Assembly (NCBI GenBank): GCA_021613535.1
Contig: CP075492.1
Coordinates: 8,370,001-8,434,000, forward strand
Direction of reading: 5' to 3'
Length of the DNA: 64,000 bases
From: Adineta vaga
Lineage: Eukaryota; Rotifera
Positions 35,400-48,026 of this stretch are shown here, piece after piece. Every line of letters begins with the position of its first letter. Within the stretch, counting starts at the first letter, position 1. The position numbers and the translations under genes are program-made. Under the pieces are notes generated by a model. It was given only the letters and a program-made list of their open reading frames with translations. It searched no databases and was not told the origin of the DNA.

Positions 35400-37974
35400 C
35401 TATTCGGGTAATAATTTAATTGTAAAATCAAGTTCAAAATCATGCGACGTAAACATTTCATCACTGTTTTCAGTTAGCATTGTAAATGAACCACGTTCAC
35501 GAGTTGCCATTGTTGAAAGACCATTTTCGGGAAACTAAAACAAACAAAAATAAATCATGAAATTACAATCATTTCGTTGTTATAATTATGGATCTTATCA
35601 AAAATATTTATTATTACTATTAATGTATCCATAGTTGTTTGCATGGTTTTTGTGGTCGTTTTTGTATGTTTAGCTTCACTTTTCTGTATCTATAATACAA
35701 ATATATACTTGAGAACGTGCTGAAATGAATGATTCTTACTATTAAAAGTTGTTCATCAGCTTTTTGCTTTGCTGCTTCTTCGTCAGCTGCACGTCGTGAA
35801 TGTAATTCTCGAATAAGTTCTTCTTTTGTTTGTTGAGCCTACACAAAACATAATCATTGATCTATTAACAAATTCGATTTCCAAATAGAAACATACTTTG
35901 GAAACAAGAACAGGTGCACATCGACGACGTGTAAATGGATCAGAAGCTGCATTTGGATGTTCTTGAGCTTCACGCTATAGATTTACAAATTTTCTCTTCG
36001 AAGATAATCATCGCTTGATGAATGTCAATATTACTTACAGTTAACGCCATTTCAACATTCTCCTGTGTATTTTTTCGATTTCTTTGATTGATCTGACTAG
36101 AAACATAAAATTGAATTGATTTTCTACAATAGTTTTCGTTTTAAAGTATCATTGTCTTACGCAATAGCTGAAATATTTTGTGATCGTATTCGATCTAATT
36201 CTGATGCACGTTGTTCTGTTTCATTCAATTTCTTTCGTAATTCAGTTTCTCTTTCAATATCATTTTCATCTTTGGCAATATCCTAAACATCATAAAAGTA
36301 TATCAATGAATAATTTTGTATTTTCAATAGTTACTATTTCTTTAAGTAATTCATTTTTAGCCATAGCATAATTAATCGGAGTTTTTCGAAAGCGACTTTT
36401 TTCTTCGACTATTTTACTTATATCTTGATTACTTAAAACATATTGTTTACATTTATTTATTTCTGTAACTTTATTGTCCAGATCTTTCACAGTTGGTAAG
36501 GATACACCCTAGAATGAAGTCTTTTACTATTAGAGGAAAATGTTAAAATGTTATTCTTACTTGTTTGATTGTTGTTTCACGCCAACGTTTAAATTCACTA
36601 TCGGAGATTTCACTGTTCGAAACGAATTCAAGACGAAAGACACGTTCATTATGTCCATGTCTAAGCAAAAATCTTGATAAATATCAAATTTTCCCAGGAA
36701 AAATCGAATTTGATACTTTAGACGAAGTCCTTTATTTGTACGTGTAGCACCAAGATTATAGATTTTTCCTGTTTCTACCACATCACGAATTTCACAAATC
36801 TAAATTTTGAATTCAATCGAATCAATGTATAAAAACTTTCTATAAACTTACTCGATAAACGGGTGAACCATTATTCTGTCCGATATTGATTCGAACAAAA
36901 GCACCTTTGGCTACTTTAGGAAAGAATGGCGCATGACACCATCTAGATAAATTCATTAGACAATCTCTTTTTTAAGTATAGTAGAAACTGACTTTTCCAT
37001 TCGAAATCGTGATAGAACCATCGATTTAAGTTCGGATTTAGTAGTAATCTGAGTACGTTCTTTGCGACTGGATTCTTGTTTAGCTTGAGACTTTTTATCA
37101 CGATCATCCGGTGATCTGATAAAAATATAAAATTTGTAAATAAGATTTGTTTTATGGATTCTATTCTTACCGAGATCGTCGACGACGCGAATAACCCATA
37201 TTATCACCTTCTTCTTCATCCGAACTTGAACTTGAACTTGAATAAATTTCATTGACAGTATATTTTTCTTTCTTATTTATTTTTGATATTTTTCCGCGAG
37301 TTTCATCATCATCGGGCGATTGATCAATAGATTTTGGTACAGATTTTTTCAGTTTGTCATCTGGAAATAAATACATAGATCAATTGAATTTCTAAAGATT
37401 TTGCTACCTTGTTTTTTCTTTCTTTCTTCAATCAAAGCTTGAAGTGTTTTACTATGTTGTGTTTCTTTTTGTTTAGAAGCATTGGCTTGTAGTCGACGAT
37501 TTGCTGGTCCACGGTGATCATCATCATCATCATCTTCTGCATAAATATTATCATCAAATAGAGTCGATTTTGTTTTAGATTCTTTGTCCGTATCATCGGT
37601 AGGCTTCTGTTTCGATTTCAACTTTTTACTAATTTCTTCACTAAGAATCGACAGAAGATCAACAATGATTATTTAATCAAAGTTTTCAAAAACATTTTCC
37701 CCTACCGATGATTTAATATTTCCCGTTCTTCATGTCTTTTCAATAATTCCGATTCACGTTCACGTTCTGTTAAAGTATTTAGCCAGGCTCGATCATCAGC
37801 ATTTCCACGATATTCATCGTCATATCCATCAGCATAAATTTCTGTACGTATACAAAATAGTAAACATGTTTATTCAGAAGAATTTTATCGTTTACTTTTT
37901 GGACGTGATTGACCATCATCAGAATCGGAGTTACTAGCCTTTCGTTGACGTTTTCTTTGATCGATTTTACTCAT
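35400..37974 (-). CDS. RTF1: Paf1-complex subunit RTF1
   Basis: Fifteen exons, 590 residues: 37896-37974, 37706-37841, 37408-37640, 37171-37360, 36993-37115, 36852-36942, 36717-36799, 36561-36660, 36335-36508, 36161-36282, 36039-36096, 35897-35974, 35740-35838, 35618-35689, 35400-35534. An acidic, Lys-rich N-terminus with [13 protein letters not shown] includes the histone-modification region (ILNHREEISKKL). A Plus3 domain follows ([51 protein letters not shown]). The coiled-coil C-terminus holds [14 protein letters not shown]1 links the Paf1 complex to SPT5 and drives H2B ubiquitination during transcription elongation. No acceptor precedes the ATG, so it may be the first gene of the cluster. 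Confidence 0.92.
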
Positions 37975-39843
37975 ATTGAGATAGTAGATGATGATAAAAT
38001 TCAATGTAAATATATTACTCTTCTTCTAAACTAACCATCCCTCTGTTATTTTTCACGTTACTGATTCATATCAACTATGTTGGTTCTCCAATGAAACAGT
38101 TTTGAGAAGATGGCGCTAACAAATAGTACGGTTTTATGGACAATTGAAAAAGCAACTATCAAATATATATCACAACGAAAACAATACTATATGACTCTCT
38201 TTAGTTGAACAGTATTAGAGGGCATATGTTTCAAAGATACAAAATCTCTTTAGCTACTATATTTGTTGAAGAAATTTTGTTCTATATGACTGTTTCGTTT
38301 GTTATATTCAAATATAAAAGATACTTTCGTAAGTTTCCACTTGGAATTAATCTATATATAAATCAGTTCTTTTCTTTCTCTTTGAATACACTATGTTATG
38401 GAAATTCCTAGAATCATTAATCATTGCTTTGAATGTATAGTAAGTAATAAAGTCTATCATTGCAGTAATTCATCACATTCTCTATTTTAAAAATCCTTTC
38501 GAGCACATAAAATAAACTATAGTCTAGTTCATACTTGTCTTATTAAATTGACAAATACTTCCACCGATCAATAGAATAGATGAACTTCATGAAATTTTAA
38601 TCACACAAAAGAGTATTGTGAACATCAATGCTCGGCAACGTTTTGAAATAAAGACCTTGAACTGTATGTTGAAGTGCAACATATGTTACAAATTTCCGAT
38701 TGATCTGTTATGAAATGACCTTAACTCTATTGTAATTAAAGTCTAATAGTATACTTTCTTTTCATAAAGAAAAAGTATACAATAAAATGACCTACTGCTA
38801 GGAGAATAATGAGTTTTATTAGCACAAGTGAAGTTAATAATGAAATAAGATTTAATTATATTTCATATCCTCTTATAGTTAATAGTATTACATACTTCAT
38901 TGGAATATGTTGACATGAAAAATATGTATGTTCTTATTACTGAAGTCATTAGAAATTATCAAAACCAGAAACTGTCATATCATTAATATAGACGAATATC
39001 TGCATTTGATCGTATGAAGTTAAAAACCACAAAATAACTTCATATATATTTCTCTAAAATCTTCATATCACTTTTCTCGTTCTTTACGAACTGCAAAAGC
39101 TCCATGACATATAGTTCAATGAATTCACACATTTCTTCCAAATTGAATTCAACCATCCACTTTATTTCAAGTGCATGTTCATCTTCCAACCGTCATTACC
39201 TAATAACCATTTGTTCACACTTGGAAAACTCAAATGAAACTTCACATTGATTTTAGTCAGATTTACTCAACACGTTCATAACGTTTTTTTTTTCTCTTTT
39301 TATTATTAAAGAAAAGAGCTGATGATAATAATAATAGAACAAAATGAAACATAACCACGAATGCAATAAACATGAAGAGAAAAGAAAACGCAAGTGTGCA
39401 ATTTGTTTTAAATATGAATCAACTAGAACGTTGTTTCATATGTATTACAAGCACTAAGCAAAGAAAGAAAGAAAGAAAGAAAAAGAATTGACTATTAAGA
39501 ATTTCATAGGATAGTCTTTTTTCAAGTTTAAGTAACACATACACAAGACAATAAGATCATTCTCATGAGACGAATATGTATTTTTTTATTTTTGAGCCAG
39601 AAAAGACAAGAAACAAAACGAGGGAGATTCAGTATTGAATGTATTCTATTCTAACAAGAATTCTAATCTATATACACACACAAAACATAAGATGAAGTAG
39701 AAAATAACTATGAGAAAATAAGCAAGATGAAGTGAATAATAAACACATCAAAACAACAAAAAGAGAGAGACACACACACATGAAATATCGCCTATTTCTC
39801 CTCAACTAAACGCAAACGTCTTTTTTCTTTCGCTTTGCTTTTT
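37975..39843. other. Gene-poor region between RTF1 and the aquaporin
   Basis: About 1.9 kb, AT-rich, with short spurious frames only. It contains the RTF1 promoter flank at the left and the aquaporin 3' UTR at the right, with a GAAA repeat near 39462-39484. Nothing else was recognised. Confidence 0.5.
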
Positions 39844-41622
39844 TTAAGCTTTAACAGCTTTGATCGTTGTTGTTCCTGGACGTTTAACAAACATGCGACG
39901 ATCATAATGAGCCCAGACCGTTCTAAGATAGAAAAATTTTATTTCAAATAAATAACATTTCAATTTTCCAATTAAATAATCTTACCGATAAAGAAAACCA
40001 GCAACAATTGCACCAACGATTGGACCAATCCAATAAACAAAATGATTTTCCCATTGATTAGCAAAAATAGCTGGACCAAGTGAACGAGCCGGATTGAGTG
40101 AACCACCGGTATAGGCACCACTAAAATAAATTTCAATATTCTTTTTCTTTTTATTCTCAGTTTCTTTGCACTTACACAGCAAGAATATTAACAGCTAATG
40201 TAAATCCAATAAGAATTGGAGCAAGACCTGTTTTCGATTTTGTATCAAGTGCAACCATAAGGATAACAGTAACAAGAACAAATGTTACAATAAATTCAGT
40301 GGCAATACCCTGTAATATGAGACGAAATTTATATCTTTCTATTACATTTCAATGATGTTATAAAATACATACTTGCCAGATTCCAACCGAATCAAAGGTA
40401 TAAACTGGATACACGACCAGCTGTTTCATTATTAATAGTGTATTTAGCTAATAATGTAGCTCCACCTTTACATAGATTATAGCTATATCCTGCAAGTAAT
40501 AAACGTAAAAGACCACCAGCAGCAATACCTGAAAATGATTGAATACGATGGTTATTTTATTTTTTTGAATCATTTCTTTTAGACCTACCTCCTAAAAGTT
40601 GCATGATAACATAGAGAACAGCCATAACTGCTTGCATTTCACCTGCAATTAAAACGCCAAGTGTAACAGCTGGATTGAAATGAACGCCTGAAATATGTCC
40701 GAAACTAGCAGCGAGAACCATCAAAGCAAGACCGAATGATAATGCTGCAGCAATAACACCACCACTTGAGCAGGCACCCCATATACCAATAAGAACAAAT
40801 AAAGTTGTTCCAATCTTAATGAAAATAAAAGTATTAACAAATTTTATTAGTCTGAAATAAGCGATGTATCGATTAATAGACTTACAAGTTCAACCAATAA
40901 TGGTCGAATAACTTGAATAAATTTGTTTTTGTCTTCGGGTACAACATCAACATTCCTAGAAAGAAGAAATCAGACATGTTTTGGTATCGAATTCTTTATA
41001 CTAAAAGCATAATCTGATATCTAATGTGTTGATCGCAACAATGCGCTCAATGTTTGCCTTATGTTTTTCTCGTACATTAATTCCGGTTCATAACCGTTTG
41101 ATACGTATTTGATTGATGACATCGTGGAACGTTAAAGGATATGCGATGAAGACTGAAATGAACGATTTATCTCTCTGTCTATCTGTCTATATATATATAT
41201 ATGGGGTGAGCCTATGGAAGGAAGTCTGATATCTTATCAAAAAACAAAGGCATGCGATTGTTTGTCTAGATGTGTTTTGTTTTATCATCTTACAATTACA
41301 TGTGAAATTTTTCACTTTTATATACATATTTGATTTCCTTGTCTATATCCGATATGCAAATCAAAAAATTAATATCATAGTGTTAATTAGAAGAATTTAT
41401 CTATAAGAGAATAGCGGGTGATCAGAGAGAGAAAACGAATATAAAGATTGCGGGGGCGTCATTCGGATGGAATATACATATGGTGCTCACTTACTTTCCA
41501 ACAACAGTCGTATGAGTATCAACTGGTACTGTTGATGCAGCAACCGGATTTGAATGAATAACTTCTTCGGATGAAGCTAAGATTGGTTGACGTTCACTAA
41601 GTTGAAGTTCGGTAGAAGCCAT
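39844..41622 (-). CDS. Aquaporin, with an apparent one-base frameshift in exon 4
   Basis: Seven exons: 41495-41622, 40886-40955, 40589-40814, 40373-40528, 40176-40309, 39986-40120, 39844-39922. The six-helix MIP fold is clear. Both NPA boxes are present ([10 protein letters not shown] and [11 protein letters not shown]); Arg after the second NPA fits the selectivity filter. Loop C has a glycosylation site (NNET). The length would be about 308 residues. In exon 4, near 40410, the frame changes between INNETAG and [13 protein letters not shown]: the exon has one base too many, and reading straight through meets a stop. All other phases agree. This may be an assembly error or a real lesion. Water or glycerol specificity cannot be decided. 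Confidence 0.85.
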
Positions 41623-42220
41623 GGGTTTCTTTCTTTTAAATTTATGTTAAAGGAAAAAAGCGTCTTGTCTACAGACAAAAAGAAGATGAGAAAGAGAGAG
41701 AAAATGCTGTATATATGTCCGCTTTGCGGTTGGTAATAGTTAGTAAAAAAAAAAGGAGAAAGAAGCAAAAGTCGACGCTGATGACGGCGACCAAAAGATA
41801 TATTAAGAAATGAAGGAGAGAACACGCGATGAAAATTTCTCCGGACAACTACTTTCTTTTGTCTTTCATTGACTAGAGTAACCACTATATGTGGTATGTG
41901 GTAGAGAGAAGATAGGAAGAAGAGAGACAGAGAAAGAGAGAAAGAGAAAAAAACGGGAAAGAAACGAACAAACAGCAAAGAGAAAGGATAATTAGCGGGC
42001 ACATCTAAAAAAAGACGAGAGAGAAAAAGAAACAGAAAGAGAGGTGAACTCGGTTTGGACGACACTCCAATCAGGAATTAGTGCGATGGGGCTCATTACA
42101 ACAGGTTTTCATCTTCTTCCTATTCTCTCTCTCTCTCTTTCTCATTTTTCTTATTCTCGCGCGCTTCCGCCTCATCGCTCCTGTTTGTATGCAGACTTAC
42201 ACGTTCGGTCAAGATAATAA

Positions 42221-42246
42221 CGATGATGATGATGATGATGATGATG
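42221..42246. repeat. GAT trinucleotide repeat
   Basis: A perfect GAT run upstream of the proximal aquaporin first exon. Confidence 0.9.
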
Positions 42247-43397
42247 AAAAAAAGAAAGAAAGTATAGTGTGTTGAAGACACAACTGCAGCTAACTTTAAA
42301 ATAAATGTAACTATAACAACTGTTTAGAGTGCTCCTAGTTTTTTTTTGTTTCTGTAATAGAAAAAAAACGTACCTAATGCTCTGTCAAACTAGAGGAAAT
42401 GGCGATTGTCAAAAATTGTTAATAGTTACATTGATCGACATATTTGGCATTTAGCCAATATGTTTAAATGAATGATAGACAATATACAAATGGATAGACG
42501 AACAAACAAAAAACCAATATTAAGAAACTCTCGCTTTAAATGAAACATCTGCATAGTAATTATGCGAGGAATTTTAATAAAGAAAACAGAGTATTTAGAT
42601 ATAGTAACAATCGATCAATTGATTGTCCAACAGACCGGATAATGGTTATTATCATCATCTCTTCATATTTTTTCTACTTATCCCCTTTGAACATATTAAA
42701 CATGCTCATCTAGACGCTCTTCGTTATTCATTGAGGTCAACATCTAGCTCGTCTTTCTTTTTTTCCTTTTTTTTGCTCAAGCACATACAGACAAATATTG
42801 ACATTGTCGTTTTTGCTTTATATCGATTGTGATTATCACGAATAAAGCATGACCGTTGGCAGTATCAGTATTAATTGCTACTGCACATAAACTAAACTGA
42901 TAGTTAAATTGATATAAACGTTCTTTATCAATGTTTCCTGTTGTGAACTAATCATTCATGGTTGTTTCTTAATAATCAGTAATCGTTTCTTTTCTTTCCA
43001 TCTGTGCAAGAAATTCGCAACACGAACATATCTCTTTGTATAGCTTACAATAGACTTTATCAAAATATAGAATATGATCGATGGTATTACTATATATATA
43101 TATACTGTGGTTTAGCGCTATGTCATCCATCTGTCAATTTTTTCTTTGATAATGCCTCAATGGTATGATATATTCTAAGAATAACTAATCGGAAAAAAAT
43201 GCAGAGAAAAGAACAACAACAACTTTACCACCCACTGATATTGCATTTTTATATCTCTAAGGGGAATCTCATCTAATGATGATGATCATGCCTTTTCGTT
43301 TTGTTTTGTTTTGTTTACGTCGTGCTCTTATATAAATCATCAAAGGAGAGCGATAACCTTCTCTAACAGGTTTTCTCTTATGTACATATTGAAGACA

Positions 43398-43419
43398 AAG
43401 AGAGAGAGAGAGAGAGAGA
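43398..43419. repeat. GA dinucleotide repeat
   Basis: A perfect GA run just downstream (minus-strand sense) of the alternative aquaporin first exon. Confidence 0.9.
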
Positions 43420-43445
43420 AAATCAACTCATGTAAATTAACTTAC

Positions 43446-43531
43446 TTGGTAGTATTTGTTTTTTTAATGAATGCAATTTCATCAGGCGACGTTGCCAAAA
43501 GATCTTTACGGTCGCTCATTTCGCGTTCCAT
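43446..43531 (-). CDS. Alternative first coding exon of the aquaporin
   Basis: A minus-strand ATG opens a 28-codon frame (MEREMSDRKDLLATSPDEIA and onward) that ends at a consensus donor AA|GTAAGT. It ends in phase 2, exactly like the proximal first exon at 41495-41622, so either can join the second exon at 40955. This predicts two aquaporin isoforms differing only in the cytoplasmic N-terminus, driven by separate promoters. Evidence is codon content, donor and phase; expression is not shown. Confidence 0.65.
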
Positions 43532-44486
43532 TTATTTGGACAATAGAATGATCTGTCAAGTAAAATAAATAAGATGAAATTGAGAGAAATGAGACGATGA
43601 TGAAAGACGAGCTGTTTGTATCTCTTAAGTGGCTAGAAAACAACAGCTGGCATTGATGAGAAAAAAAACGAAGGAAGAAAGTGATGTCGTCTGTTGATCA
43701 AGGACTATCAAATTTAAGGATCACTTAGATGATGCCGGTTAAATGTAAATGAAGAAGATCTATTATTACTTACTTAATTATCTGATATTAATCTTCGTCT
43801 ATATATGTATATATTCTAAAATGAAATAGACAAGAAAATGACAATATAAAGAGACATATCTACACACACACACACGTTGATTAAATCAAACTACTGTCTT
43901 GCTTGTCTCTCGTCTTTTAAATGAACAGAGACATATGTATAGATCCTCGTGGATGTCGTTAATCAGTGAACAAAAAAAGAGCATTCATTTTTCTCTCATT
44001 TTCCGTTTATCCAATCAGTGAACAATTGTATTTGATATGATATGTATGTATGTTCATGTATAAAAGGGCACAAAGGAAACGAGGTCGATAACTAAACAAA
44101 CACATTTTCGTTGAAAAATAACGTTCAGATATACATGTGCGTGCATGCTTGTCGACGCCTTTAGTCTATCTACTACTGTTGACCTTCTCGTTTCTCCTTC
44201 GAGGCTAATACAAACGAAAGAAAGAAAAAGGAAATTGCTTTTGGATATGTACATATACACATCTGAATGTATGTTCGTTCAATGGCATATATATATATAT
44301 ATTGTTTGAAATATAAAAAGAAAACGAGTGAATTGACCAGATGTTGATTAATCACATATTCATTGAAAAGCAATGAGTCATAAGATTAAGGTACTTTCAT
44401 CAAAAATAAATATAAAGGTAAAAAAGTTCTGCATGATTGATTGTATATAAAATAGATGAGAAAAAAACATTCATGTGCATATTAGA
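43532..44486. other. Divergent gap between the aquaporin distal exon and the Hint gene
   Basis: About 950 bp with CA (about 43862-43875) and TA (about 44287-44302) repeats and no supported exon. It should hold the promoters of both flanking genes. TATATAAAAT at 44444-44453 is a possible TATA box for the Hint gene. Confidence 0.45.
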
Positions 44487-45269
44487 ATGTTTTTTGCAAC
44501 AATCATTATTGGATTTTGTTTATTAATAACAATTGCTTGTCAAAGCAATAGTTATGATACATCATGCATATGTACACAAGCTTCGTCGAATGGAACATTT
44601 TGTTGGGCATGGAAATGTCGAACAGATCAAGTGACCAAATGTTTTCCTAATGATGCAACAGTTGAACTTATTGAGACACGTCAACGTATACCGATGAAAA
44701 ATTTAAATATAGGAGATCAAATACTTGTTGATATTGATCAGAATGGGCAACGTATCTATGAATCTATTTATGCTTTTATTCATGCAAGTGAAAATGGAAT
44801 ATATGATTATTTGAAAATAACTGTAGATAAGAATCTTGAACAACCATTGATTATTTCGAGTAATCATTTGATTTTTCGTTTTAATCAAACAAAACCATGT
44901 TTTGCTGGACATTTGGAAGTTGGTGATCAATTACAAATCATTTCAAAAGATAGTACATATCAAGCAGGGACTATTATAGATATCAGATTAATTAAAAGTC
45001 AAGGTTTCTATGCACCACTGACACGCAGTGGGAAATTATTTGTCGATGGTATTTTGGTTTCAAATTATGCACTTGTGGCTAATCATCAACTCGCTCATCT
45101 AGTTATACAACCATATCGATGGGGTATTCAACTTTTAGGATCATCATCATCGTATTCTGAACATATTCATTGGTATTGTCAAATTCTATATAACATGGTT
45201 GAAAAAATAAATAAATGGTTATTTTCAGTTGATCTTTATGATGGATATGTAACAGTTTCATACTTATAA
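44487..45269 (+). CDS. Secreted Hedgehog-type Hint (Hog) domain protein
   Basis: Single exon, 260 residues. ATG 44487 begins a signal peptide (MFFATIIIGFCLLITIA). A short Cys-rich segment (SCICTQASSNGTFCWAWKC) is followed by a Hint domain. It opens with the self-cleavage Cys in KCFPNDATVEL and has the pattern IPMKNLNIGDQIL, the His of SSNHLIF, and GFYAPLTRSGKLFVDG. Hedgehog usually has SCYA near the end; here it is SNYA. Hog-type domains self-cleave before the Cys and in Hedgehog pass cholesterol to the N-terminal part. No Hedge signalling domain is present. The target of processing would be only a short Cys-rich peptide. Confidence 0.8.
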   Translation: MFFATIIIGFCLLITIACQSNSYDTSCICTQASSNGTFCWAWKCRTDQVTKCFPNDATVELIETRQRIPMKNLNIGDQILVDIDQNGQRIYESIYAFIHASENGIYDYLKITVDKNLEQPLIISSNHLIFRFNQTKPCFAGHLEVGDQLQIISKDSTYQAGTIIDIRLIKSQGFYAPLTRSGKLFVDGILVSNYALVANHQLAHLVIQPYRWGIQLLGSSSSYSEHIHWYCQILYNMVEKINKWLFSVDLYDGYVTVSYL

Positions 45270-46246
45270 ACATTAATTTTCCACATATAACAGAAACTAT
45301 AGCACGCAGCCATACTTTTTTTTCTCTTCTATAAATAAATATTCCAATAAAAATCATCTTCGAATTTTTCGTACATTTATTTCAATATTATGATATGAAC
45401 GAATCGCTTATCTGATAGATGACGATTGTTTGATATGTGCATAGCAGAAGAGATCATTCGATAAAATCTGAATGTATTATTTGCTCCTCTATATCGTTGT
45501 TTTTTCTCTCCATTGACTTTCGGTATTTTTCACGGTCTAATTTTCATACGCCTTCCTTTCCGCACGGTTTACTCATTTTTATTTATGTTGTCATTTCTCG
45601 CTATGCAGATTCTTTCTTCCATTTGTTTGTACGATGAATATAATCATATTACTAGAATGTCTGAATGATATCTGGAATGATAACGGCTCTATACATTATT
45701 TGAATCAAAACGAAGCTTTTGCACATCAATAGATTTCTGATTCAGAAAGAATACCATATTTATCAATAATGAACAAACTCCTTAATTCACACATGAATTT
45801 CAAAATCGTTAGAATAATTTCATCAGTCTTTTTTGTGCATGTAATAAACATACTAAACTATCGTTTATGCAATTTCACTATTCCAACAGGATCGAATTTA
45901 TCGTTATATATATTGATACCAAAGTGTAACTAGTATTTGATCGATATAGGAAATCTTACATTCTTTGCATATGAACAAGATTTCATACTTTCTTAACAAC
46001 TCACTGTTTCATTTACATACGTTGCAATGATAGAAGATCTTTTTTTTGCTGTGACTATAACTAAAGATTGTATTACAAAAAATAAGGCTATTTTCTTAAG
46101 CGACATCTCCATGTTCATTCATCCATTGGTTACCATCATCAGTCAAGTAAACGGACGTATAGATATATATATTGATTCAACTCAAATCTACTTCTTTCTT
46201 GTATCAGCATAGTTCTCGGATTTCATCTTAGCTCAAATTGATATTG
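45270..46246. other. Intergenic gap between the Hint gene and OTUB1
   Basis: About 980 bp, AT-rich, no supported exon or RNA gene. A TTTCATCTTAG acceptor-like site sits 16 nt before the OTUB1 ATG. Confidence 0.5.
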
Positions 46247-47379
46247 ATGTCAACAGAACATGAGCACACAGGTGTTTCAGCCAGTGATAACACAAATGCT
46301 GCTACTACTTATCACACAACTCATGGTAAATTATTTAAAAAAAGCGCTCGATTTCGGTTTTGTTTCCAACTAGTCATTTAGATATTGATCTCGATCTGCA
46401 AACGCAACAACAAAGTCAAATAGAAAATGAAGTATTAGAATGCTTTCTTTATTGTATGTCCAATAAATTTTTTTCTCACAGGTTGCCTTGAATCAACCGT
46501 TGATCAGTGAGAAAATTCCCTCAATACAATTACAAAATGAATATGCATCCGATGATAAAATTTATCAAGATAAAGTATCGGTAAGGATTCTTCTTGAATT
46601 TATAACCGATCAATTTGTTTCTTCACGTTCATAGGAATTAATTAAACGATATAAATATATTCGACGTACTCGTCGTGATGGTAATTGCTTTTATCGTGCA
46701 TTTGCATTTGGTTTTCTTGAAAAAAACCTAAACAATCAAAGTGAACTAGAACGATTTCGTCAATTAACCAATGATCTTAAAGATCAATTAGTAAAATTAG
46801 GATATTTAGAATTTACAGTTGAAGACGTTCGAGATATTGTTCTTGAAATTATTGATAATGTACGAAAGGAAGGAAGCGAAAGAAATCTCATAGAAAGTCT
46901 TTCATCATCAAATTATTCAGATTATTTTGTTGCATATTTACGGTAAATAAGAATATCTAGATGATTTTCAAACGATTATTCTCATATCTATTTCAAATAA
47001 TAGATTATTTACGTCTGCTTATTTACAAATGAATCGTGAATTCTTTGAGAATTTTATCGAAGATGGCAAAAATGTCAAACAATTTTGTAGTACTGTAAGT
47101 TTGCATTGTTCTTCGTCTATTATCAATCGAGACTTTTATTTTTTGTTTGTATTAAAGGAAGTAGAACCTATGGCACGTGAATCTGACAATATTCATATCA
47201 TAGCTTTAACTAAAGCAGCCCTTGTTCCTCTACGAGTGATCTATATGGATCGAAGTGAACAATCAACATTAACTACACATGATTTCGCAGCTCATGATGA
47301 TGAATCGAATGAAACATTCCAACCAATGATTACAATGCTGTATCGACCGGGACATTATGATCTTCTCTATGAAGACTAA
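46247..47379 (+). CDS. OTUB1: Otubain-type ubiquitin thioesterase (OTUB1)
   Basis: Six exons, 282 residues: 46247-46325, 46382-46431, 46482-46580, 46635-46942, 47004-47094, 47158-47379. The catalytic motif YIRRTRRDGNCFYRAFAFG holds the Asp and Cys; the catalytic His is in YRPGHYDLLYED at the extreme C-terminus. The helical insert (LKDQLVKLGYLEFTVEDV) and DIVLEII pattern are otubain features. OTUB1 cleaves Lys48-linked ubiquitin chains and, without catalysis, blocks E2 enzymes such as UBC13. The N-terminus is hydrophilic and likely disordered. Confidence 0.92.
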
Positions 47380-48026
47380 TGAGCAATTATTGTCGAGTTA
47401 ATAGACACTCCGGTGATTTATTTGTGAATCTATATTGTTTTTTTCTTCTCTTTGTTCTCTCTTACATATGATGGAAAATTCATTTCAATAAACAAGAATT
47501 CTTTCTTTCTACTAAAATTCATTTTCATTAGAAAGAAAAGTCAGGAATGTATGAAACCAAATCGTACCTCTATATATCAGTAATAGAATATCTATATGTA
47601 TAAATGAGTCGTTCAAGCGTAACTATAAGATACGATGAAAAAAAAAGTAGAAATACGAACGAGAGAAGAGAACAAACTTTTTTCATCCTATCTGTGCATG
47701 TAAAATAAATGATTGGAAAAAAAAACAATTTCACTTCAAAGTCATGACTGTTCGTATAGAACGAACTAATGTATACTGATGGGCAAAGAAAAACATAATA
47801 TTGTTTTGATTTATACAATCGAAAGCGAGAAAAAAAGTAATGATGAAAAGGAAGAAAAACGATTGACGGTTACACATCACTGCTTCTACTAATAGAGAAA
47901 CAAAGAAGAAGAGAGAAAGAGTAAAAAGAAAACGATGTGATTCTATATTTTATATAAGTATATCATCATATTACATTCAATATCCAAACACGATCAGTCC
48001 TATCTGTTTGCTACAAAACATAAAAC
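47380..48026. other. Intergenic gap before the VWC gene
   Basis: About 650 bp without supported exons. A TATA-like tract (TATTTTATATAAG) lies about 75 bp before the ATG at 48027. Confidence 0.45.

Larger units (their letters stand above)
41623..43445. other. Interval between alternative aquaporin first exons
   Basis: About 1.8 kb that would be intronic for the distal aquaporin isoform and promoter DNA for the proximal isoform. It is rich in GA and TC tracts and holds a GAT repeat at about 42221-42246 and a GA run at about 43398-43419. No other exon was supported. Confidence 0.5.

Noticed and set aside
37975-39843. Short hydrophobic frame near 38205-38411
   Set aside because: It is AT-rich, without splice signals or family features, and fits chance.
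41577-42065. A 162-codon minus-strand frame overlapping the aquaporin first exon
   Set aside because: It is Phe/Leu/Ser-rich, reads a GA-repeat promoter region, and conflicts with the phase-supported aquaporin exon.
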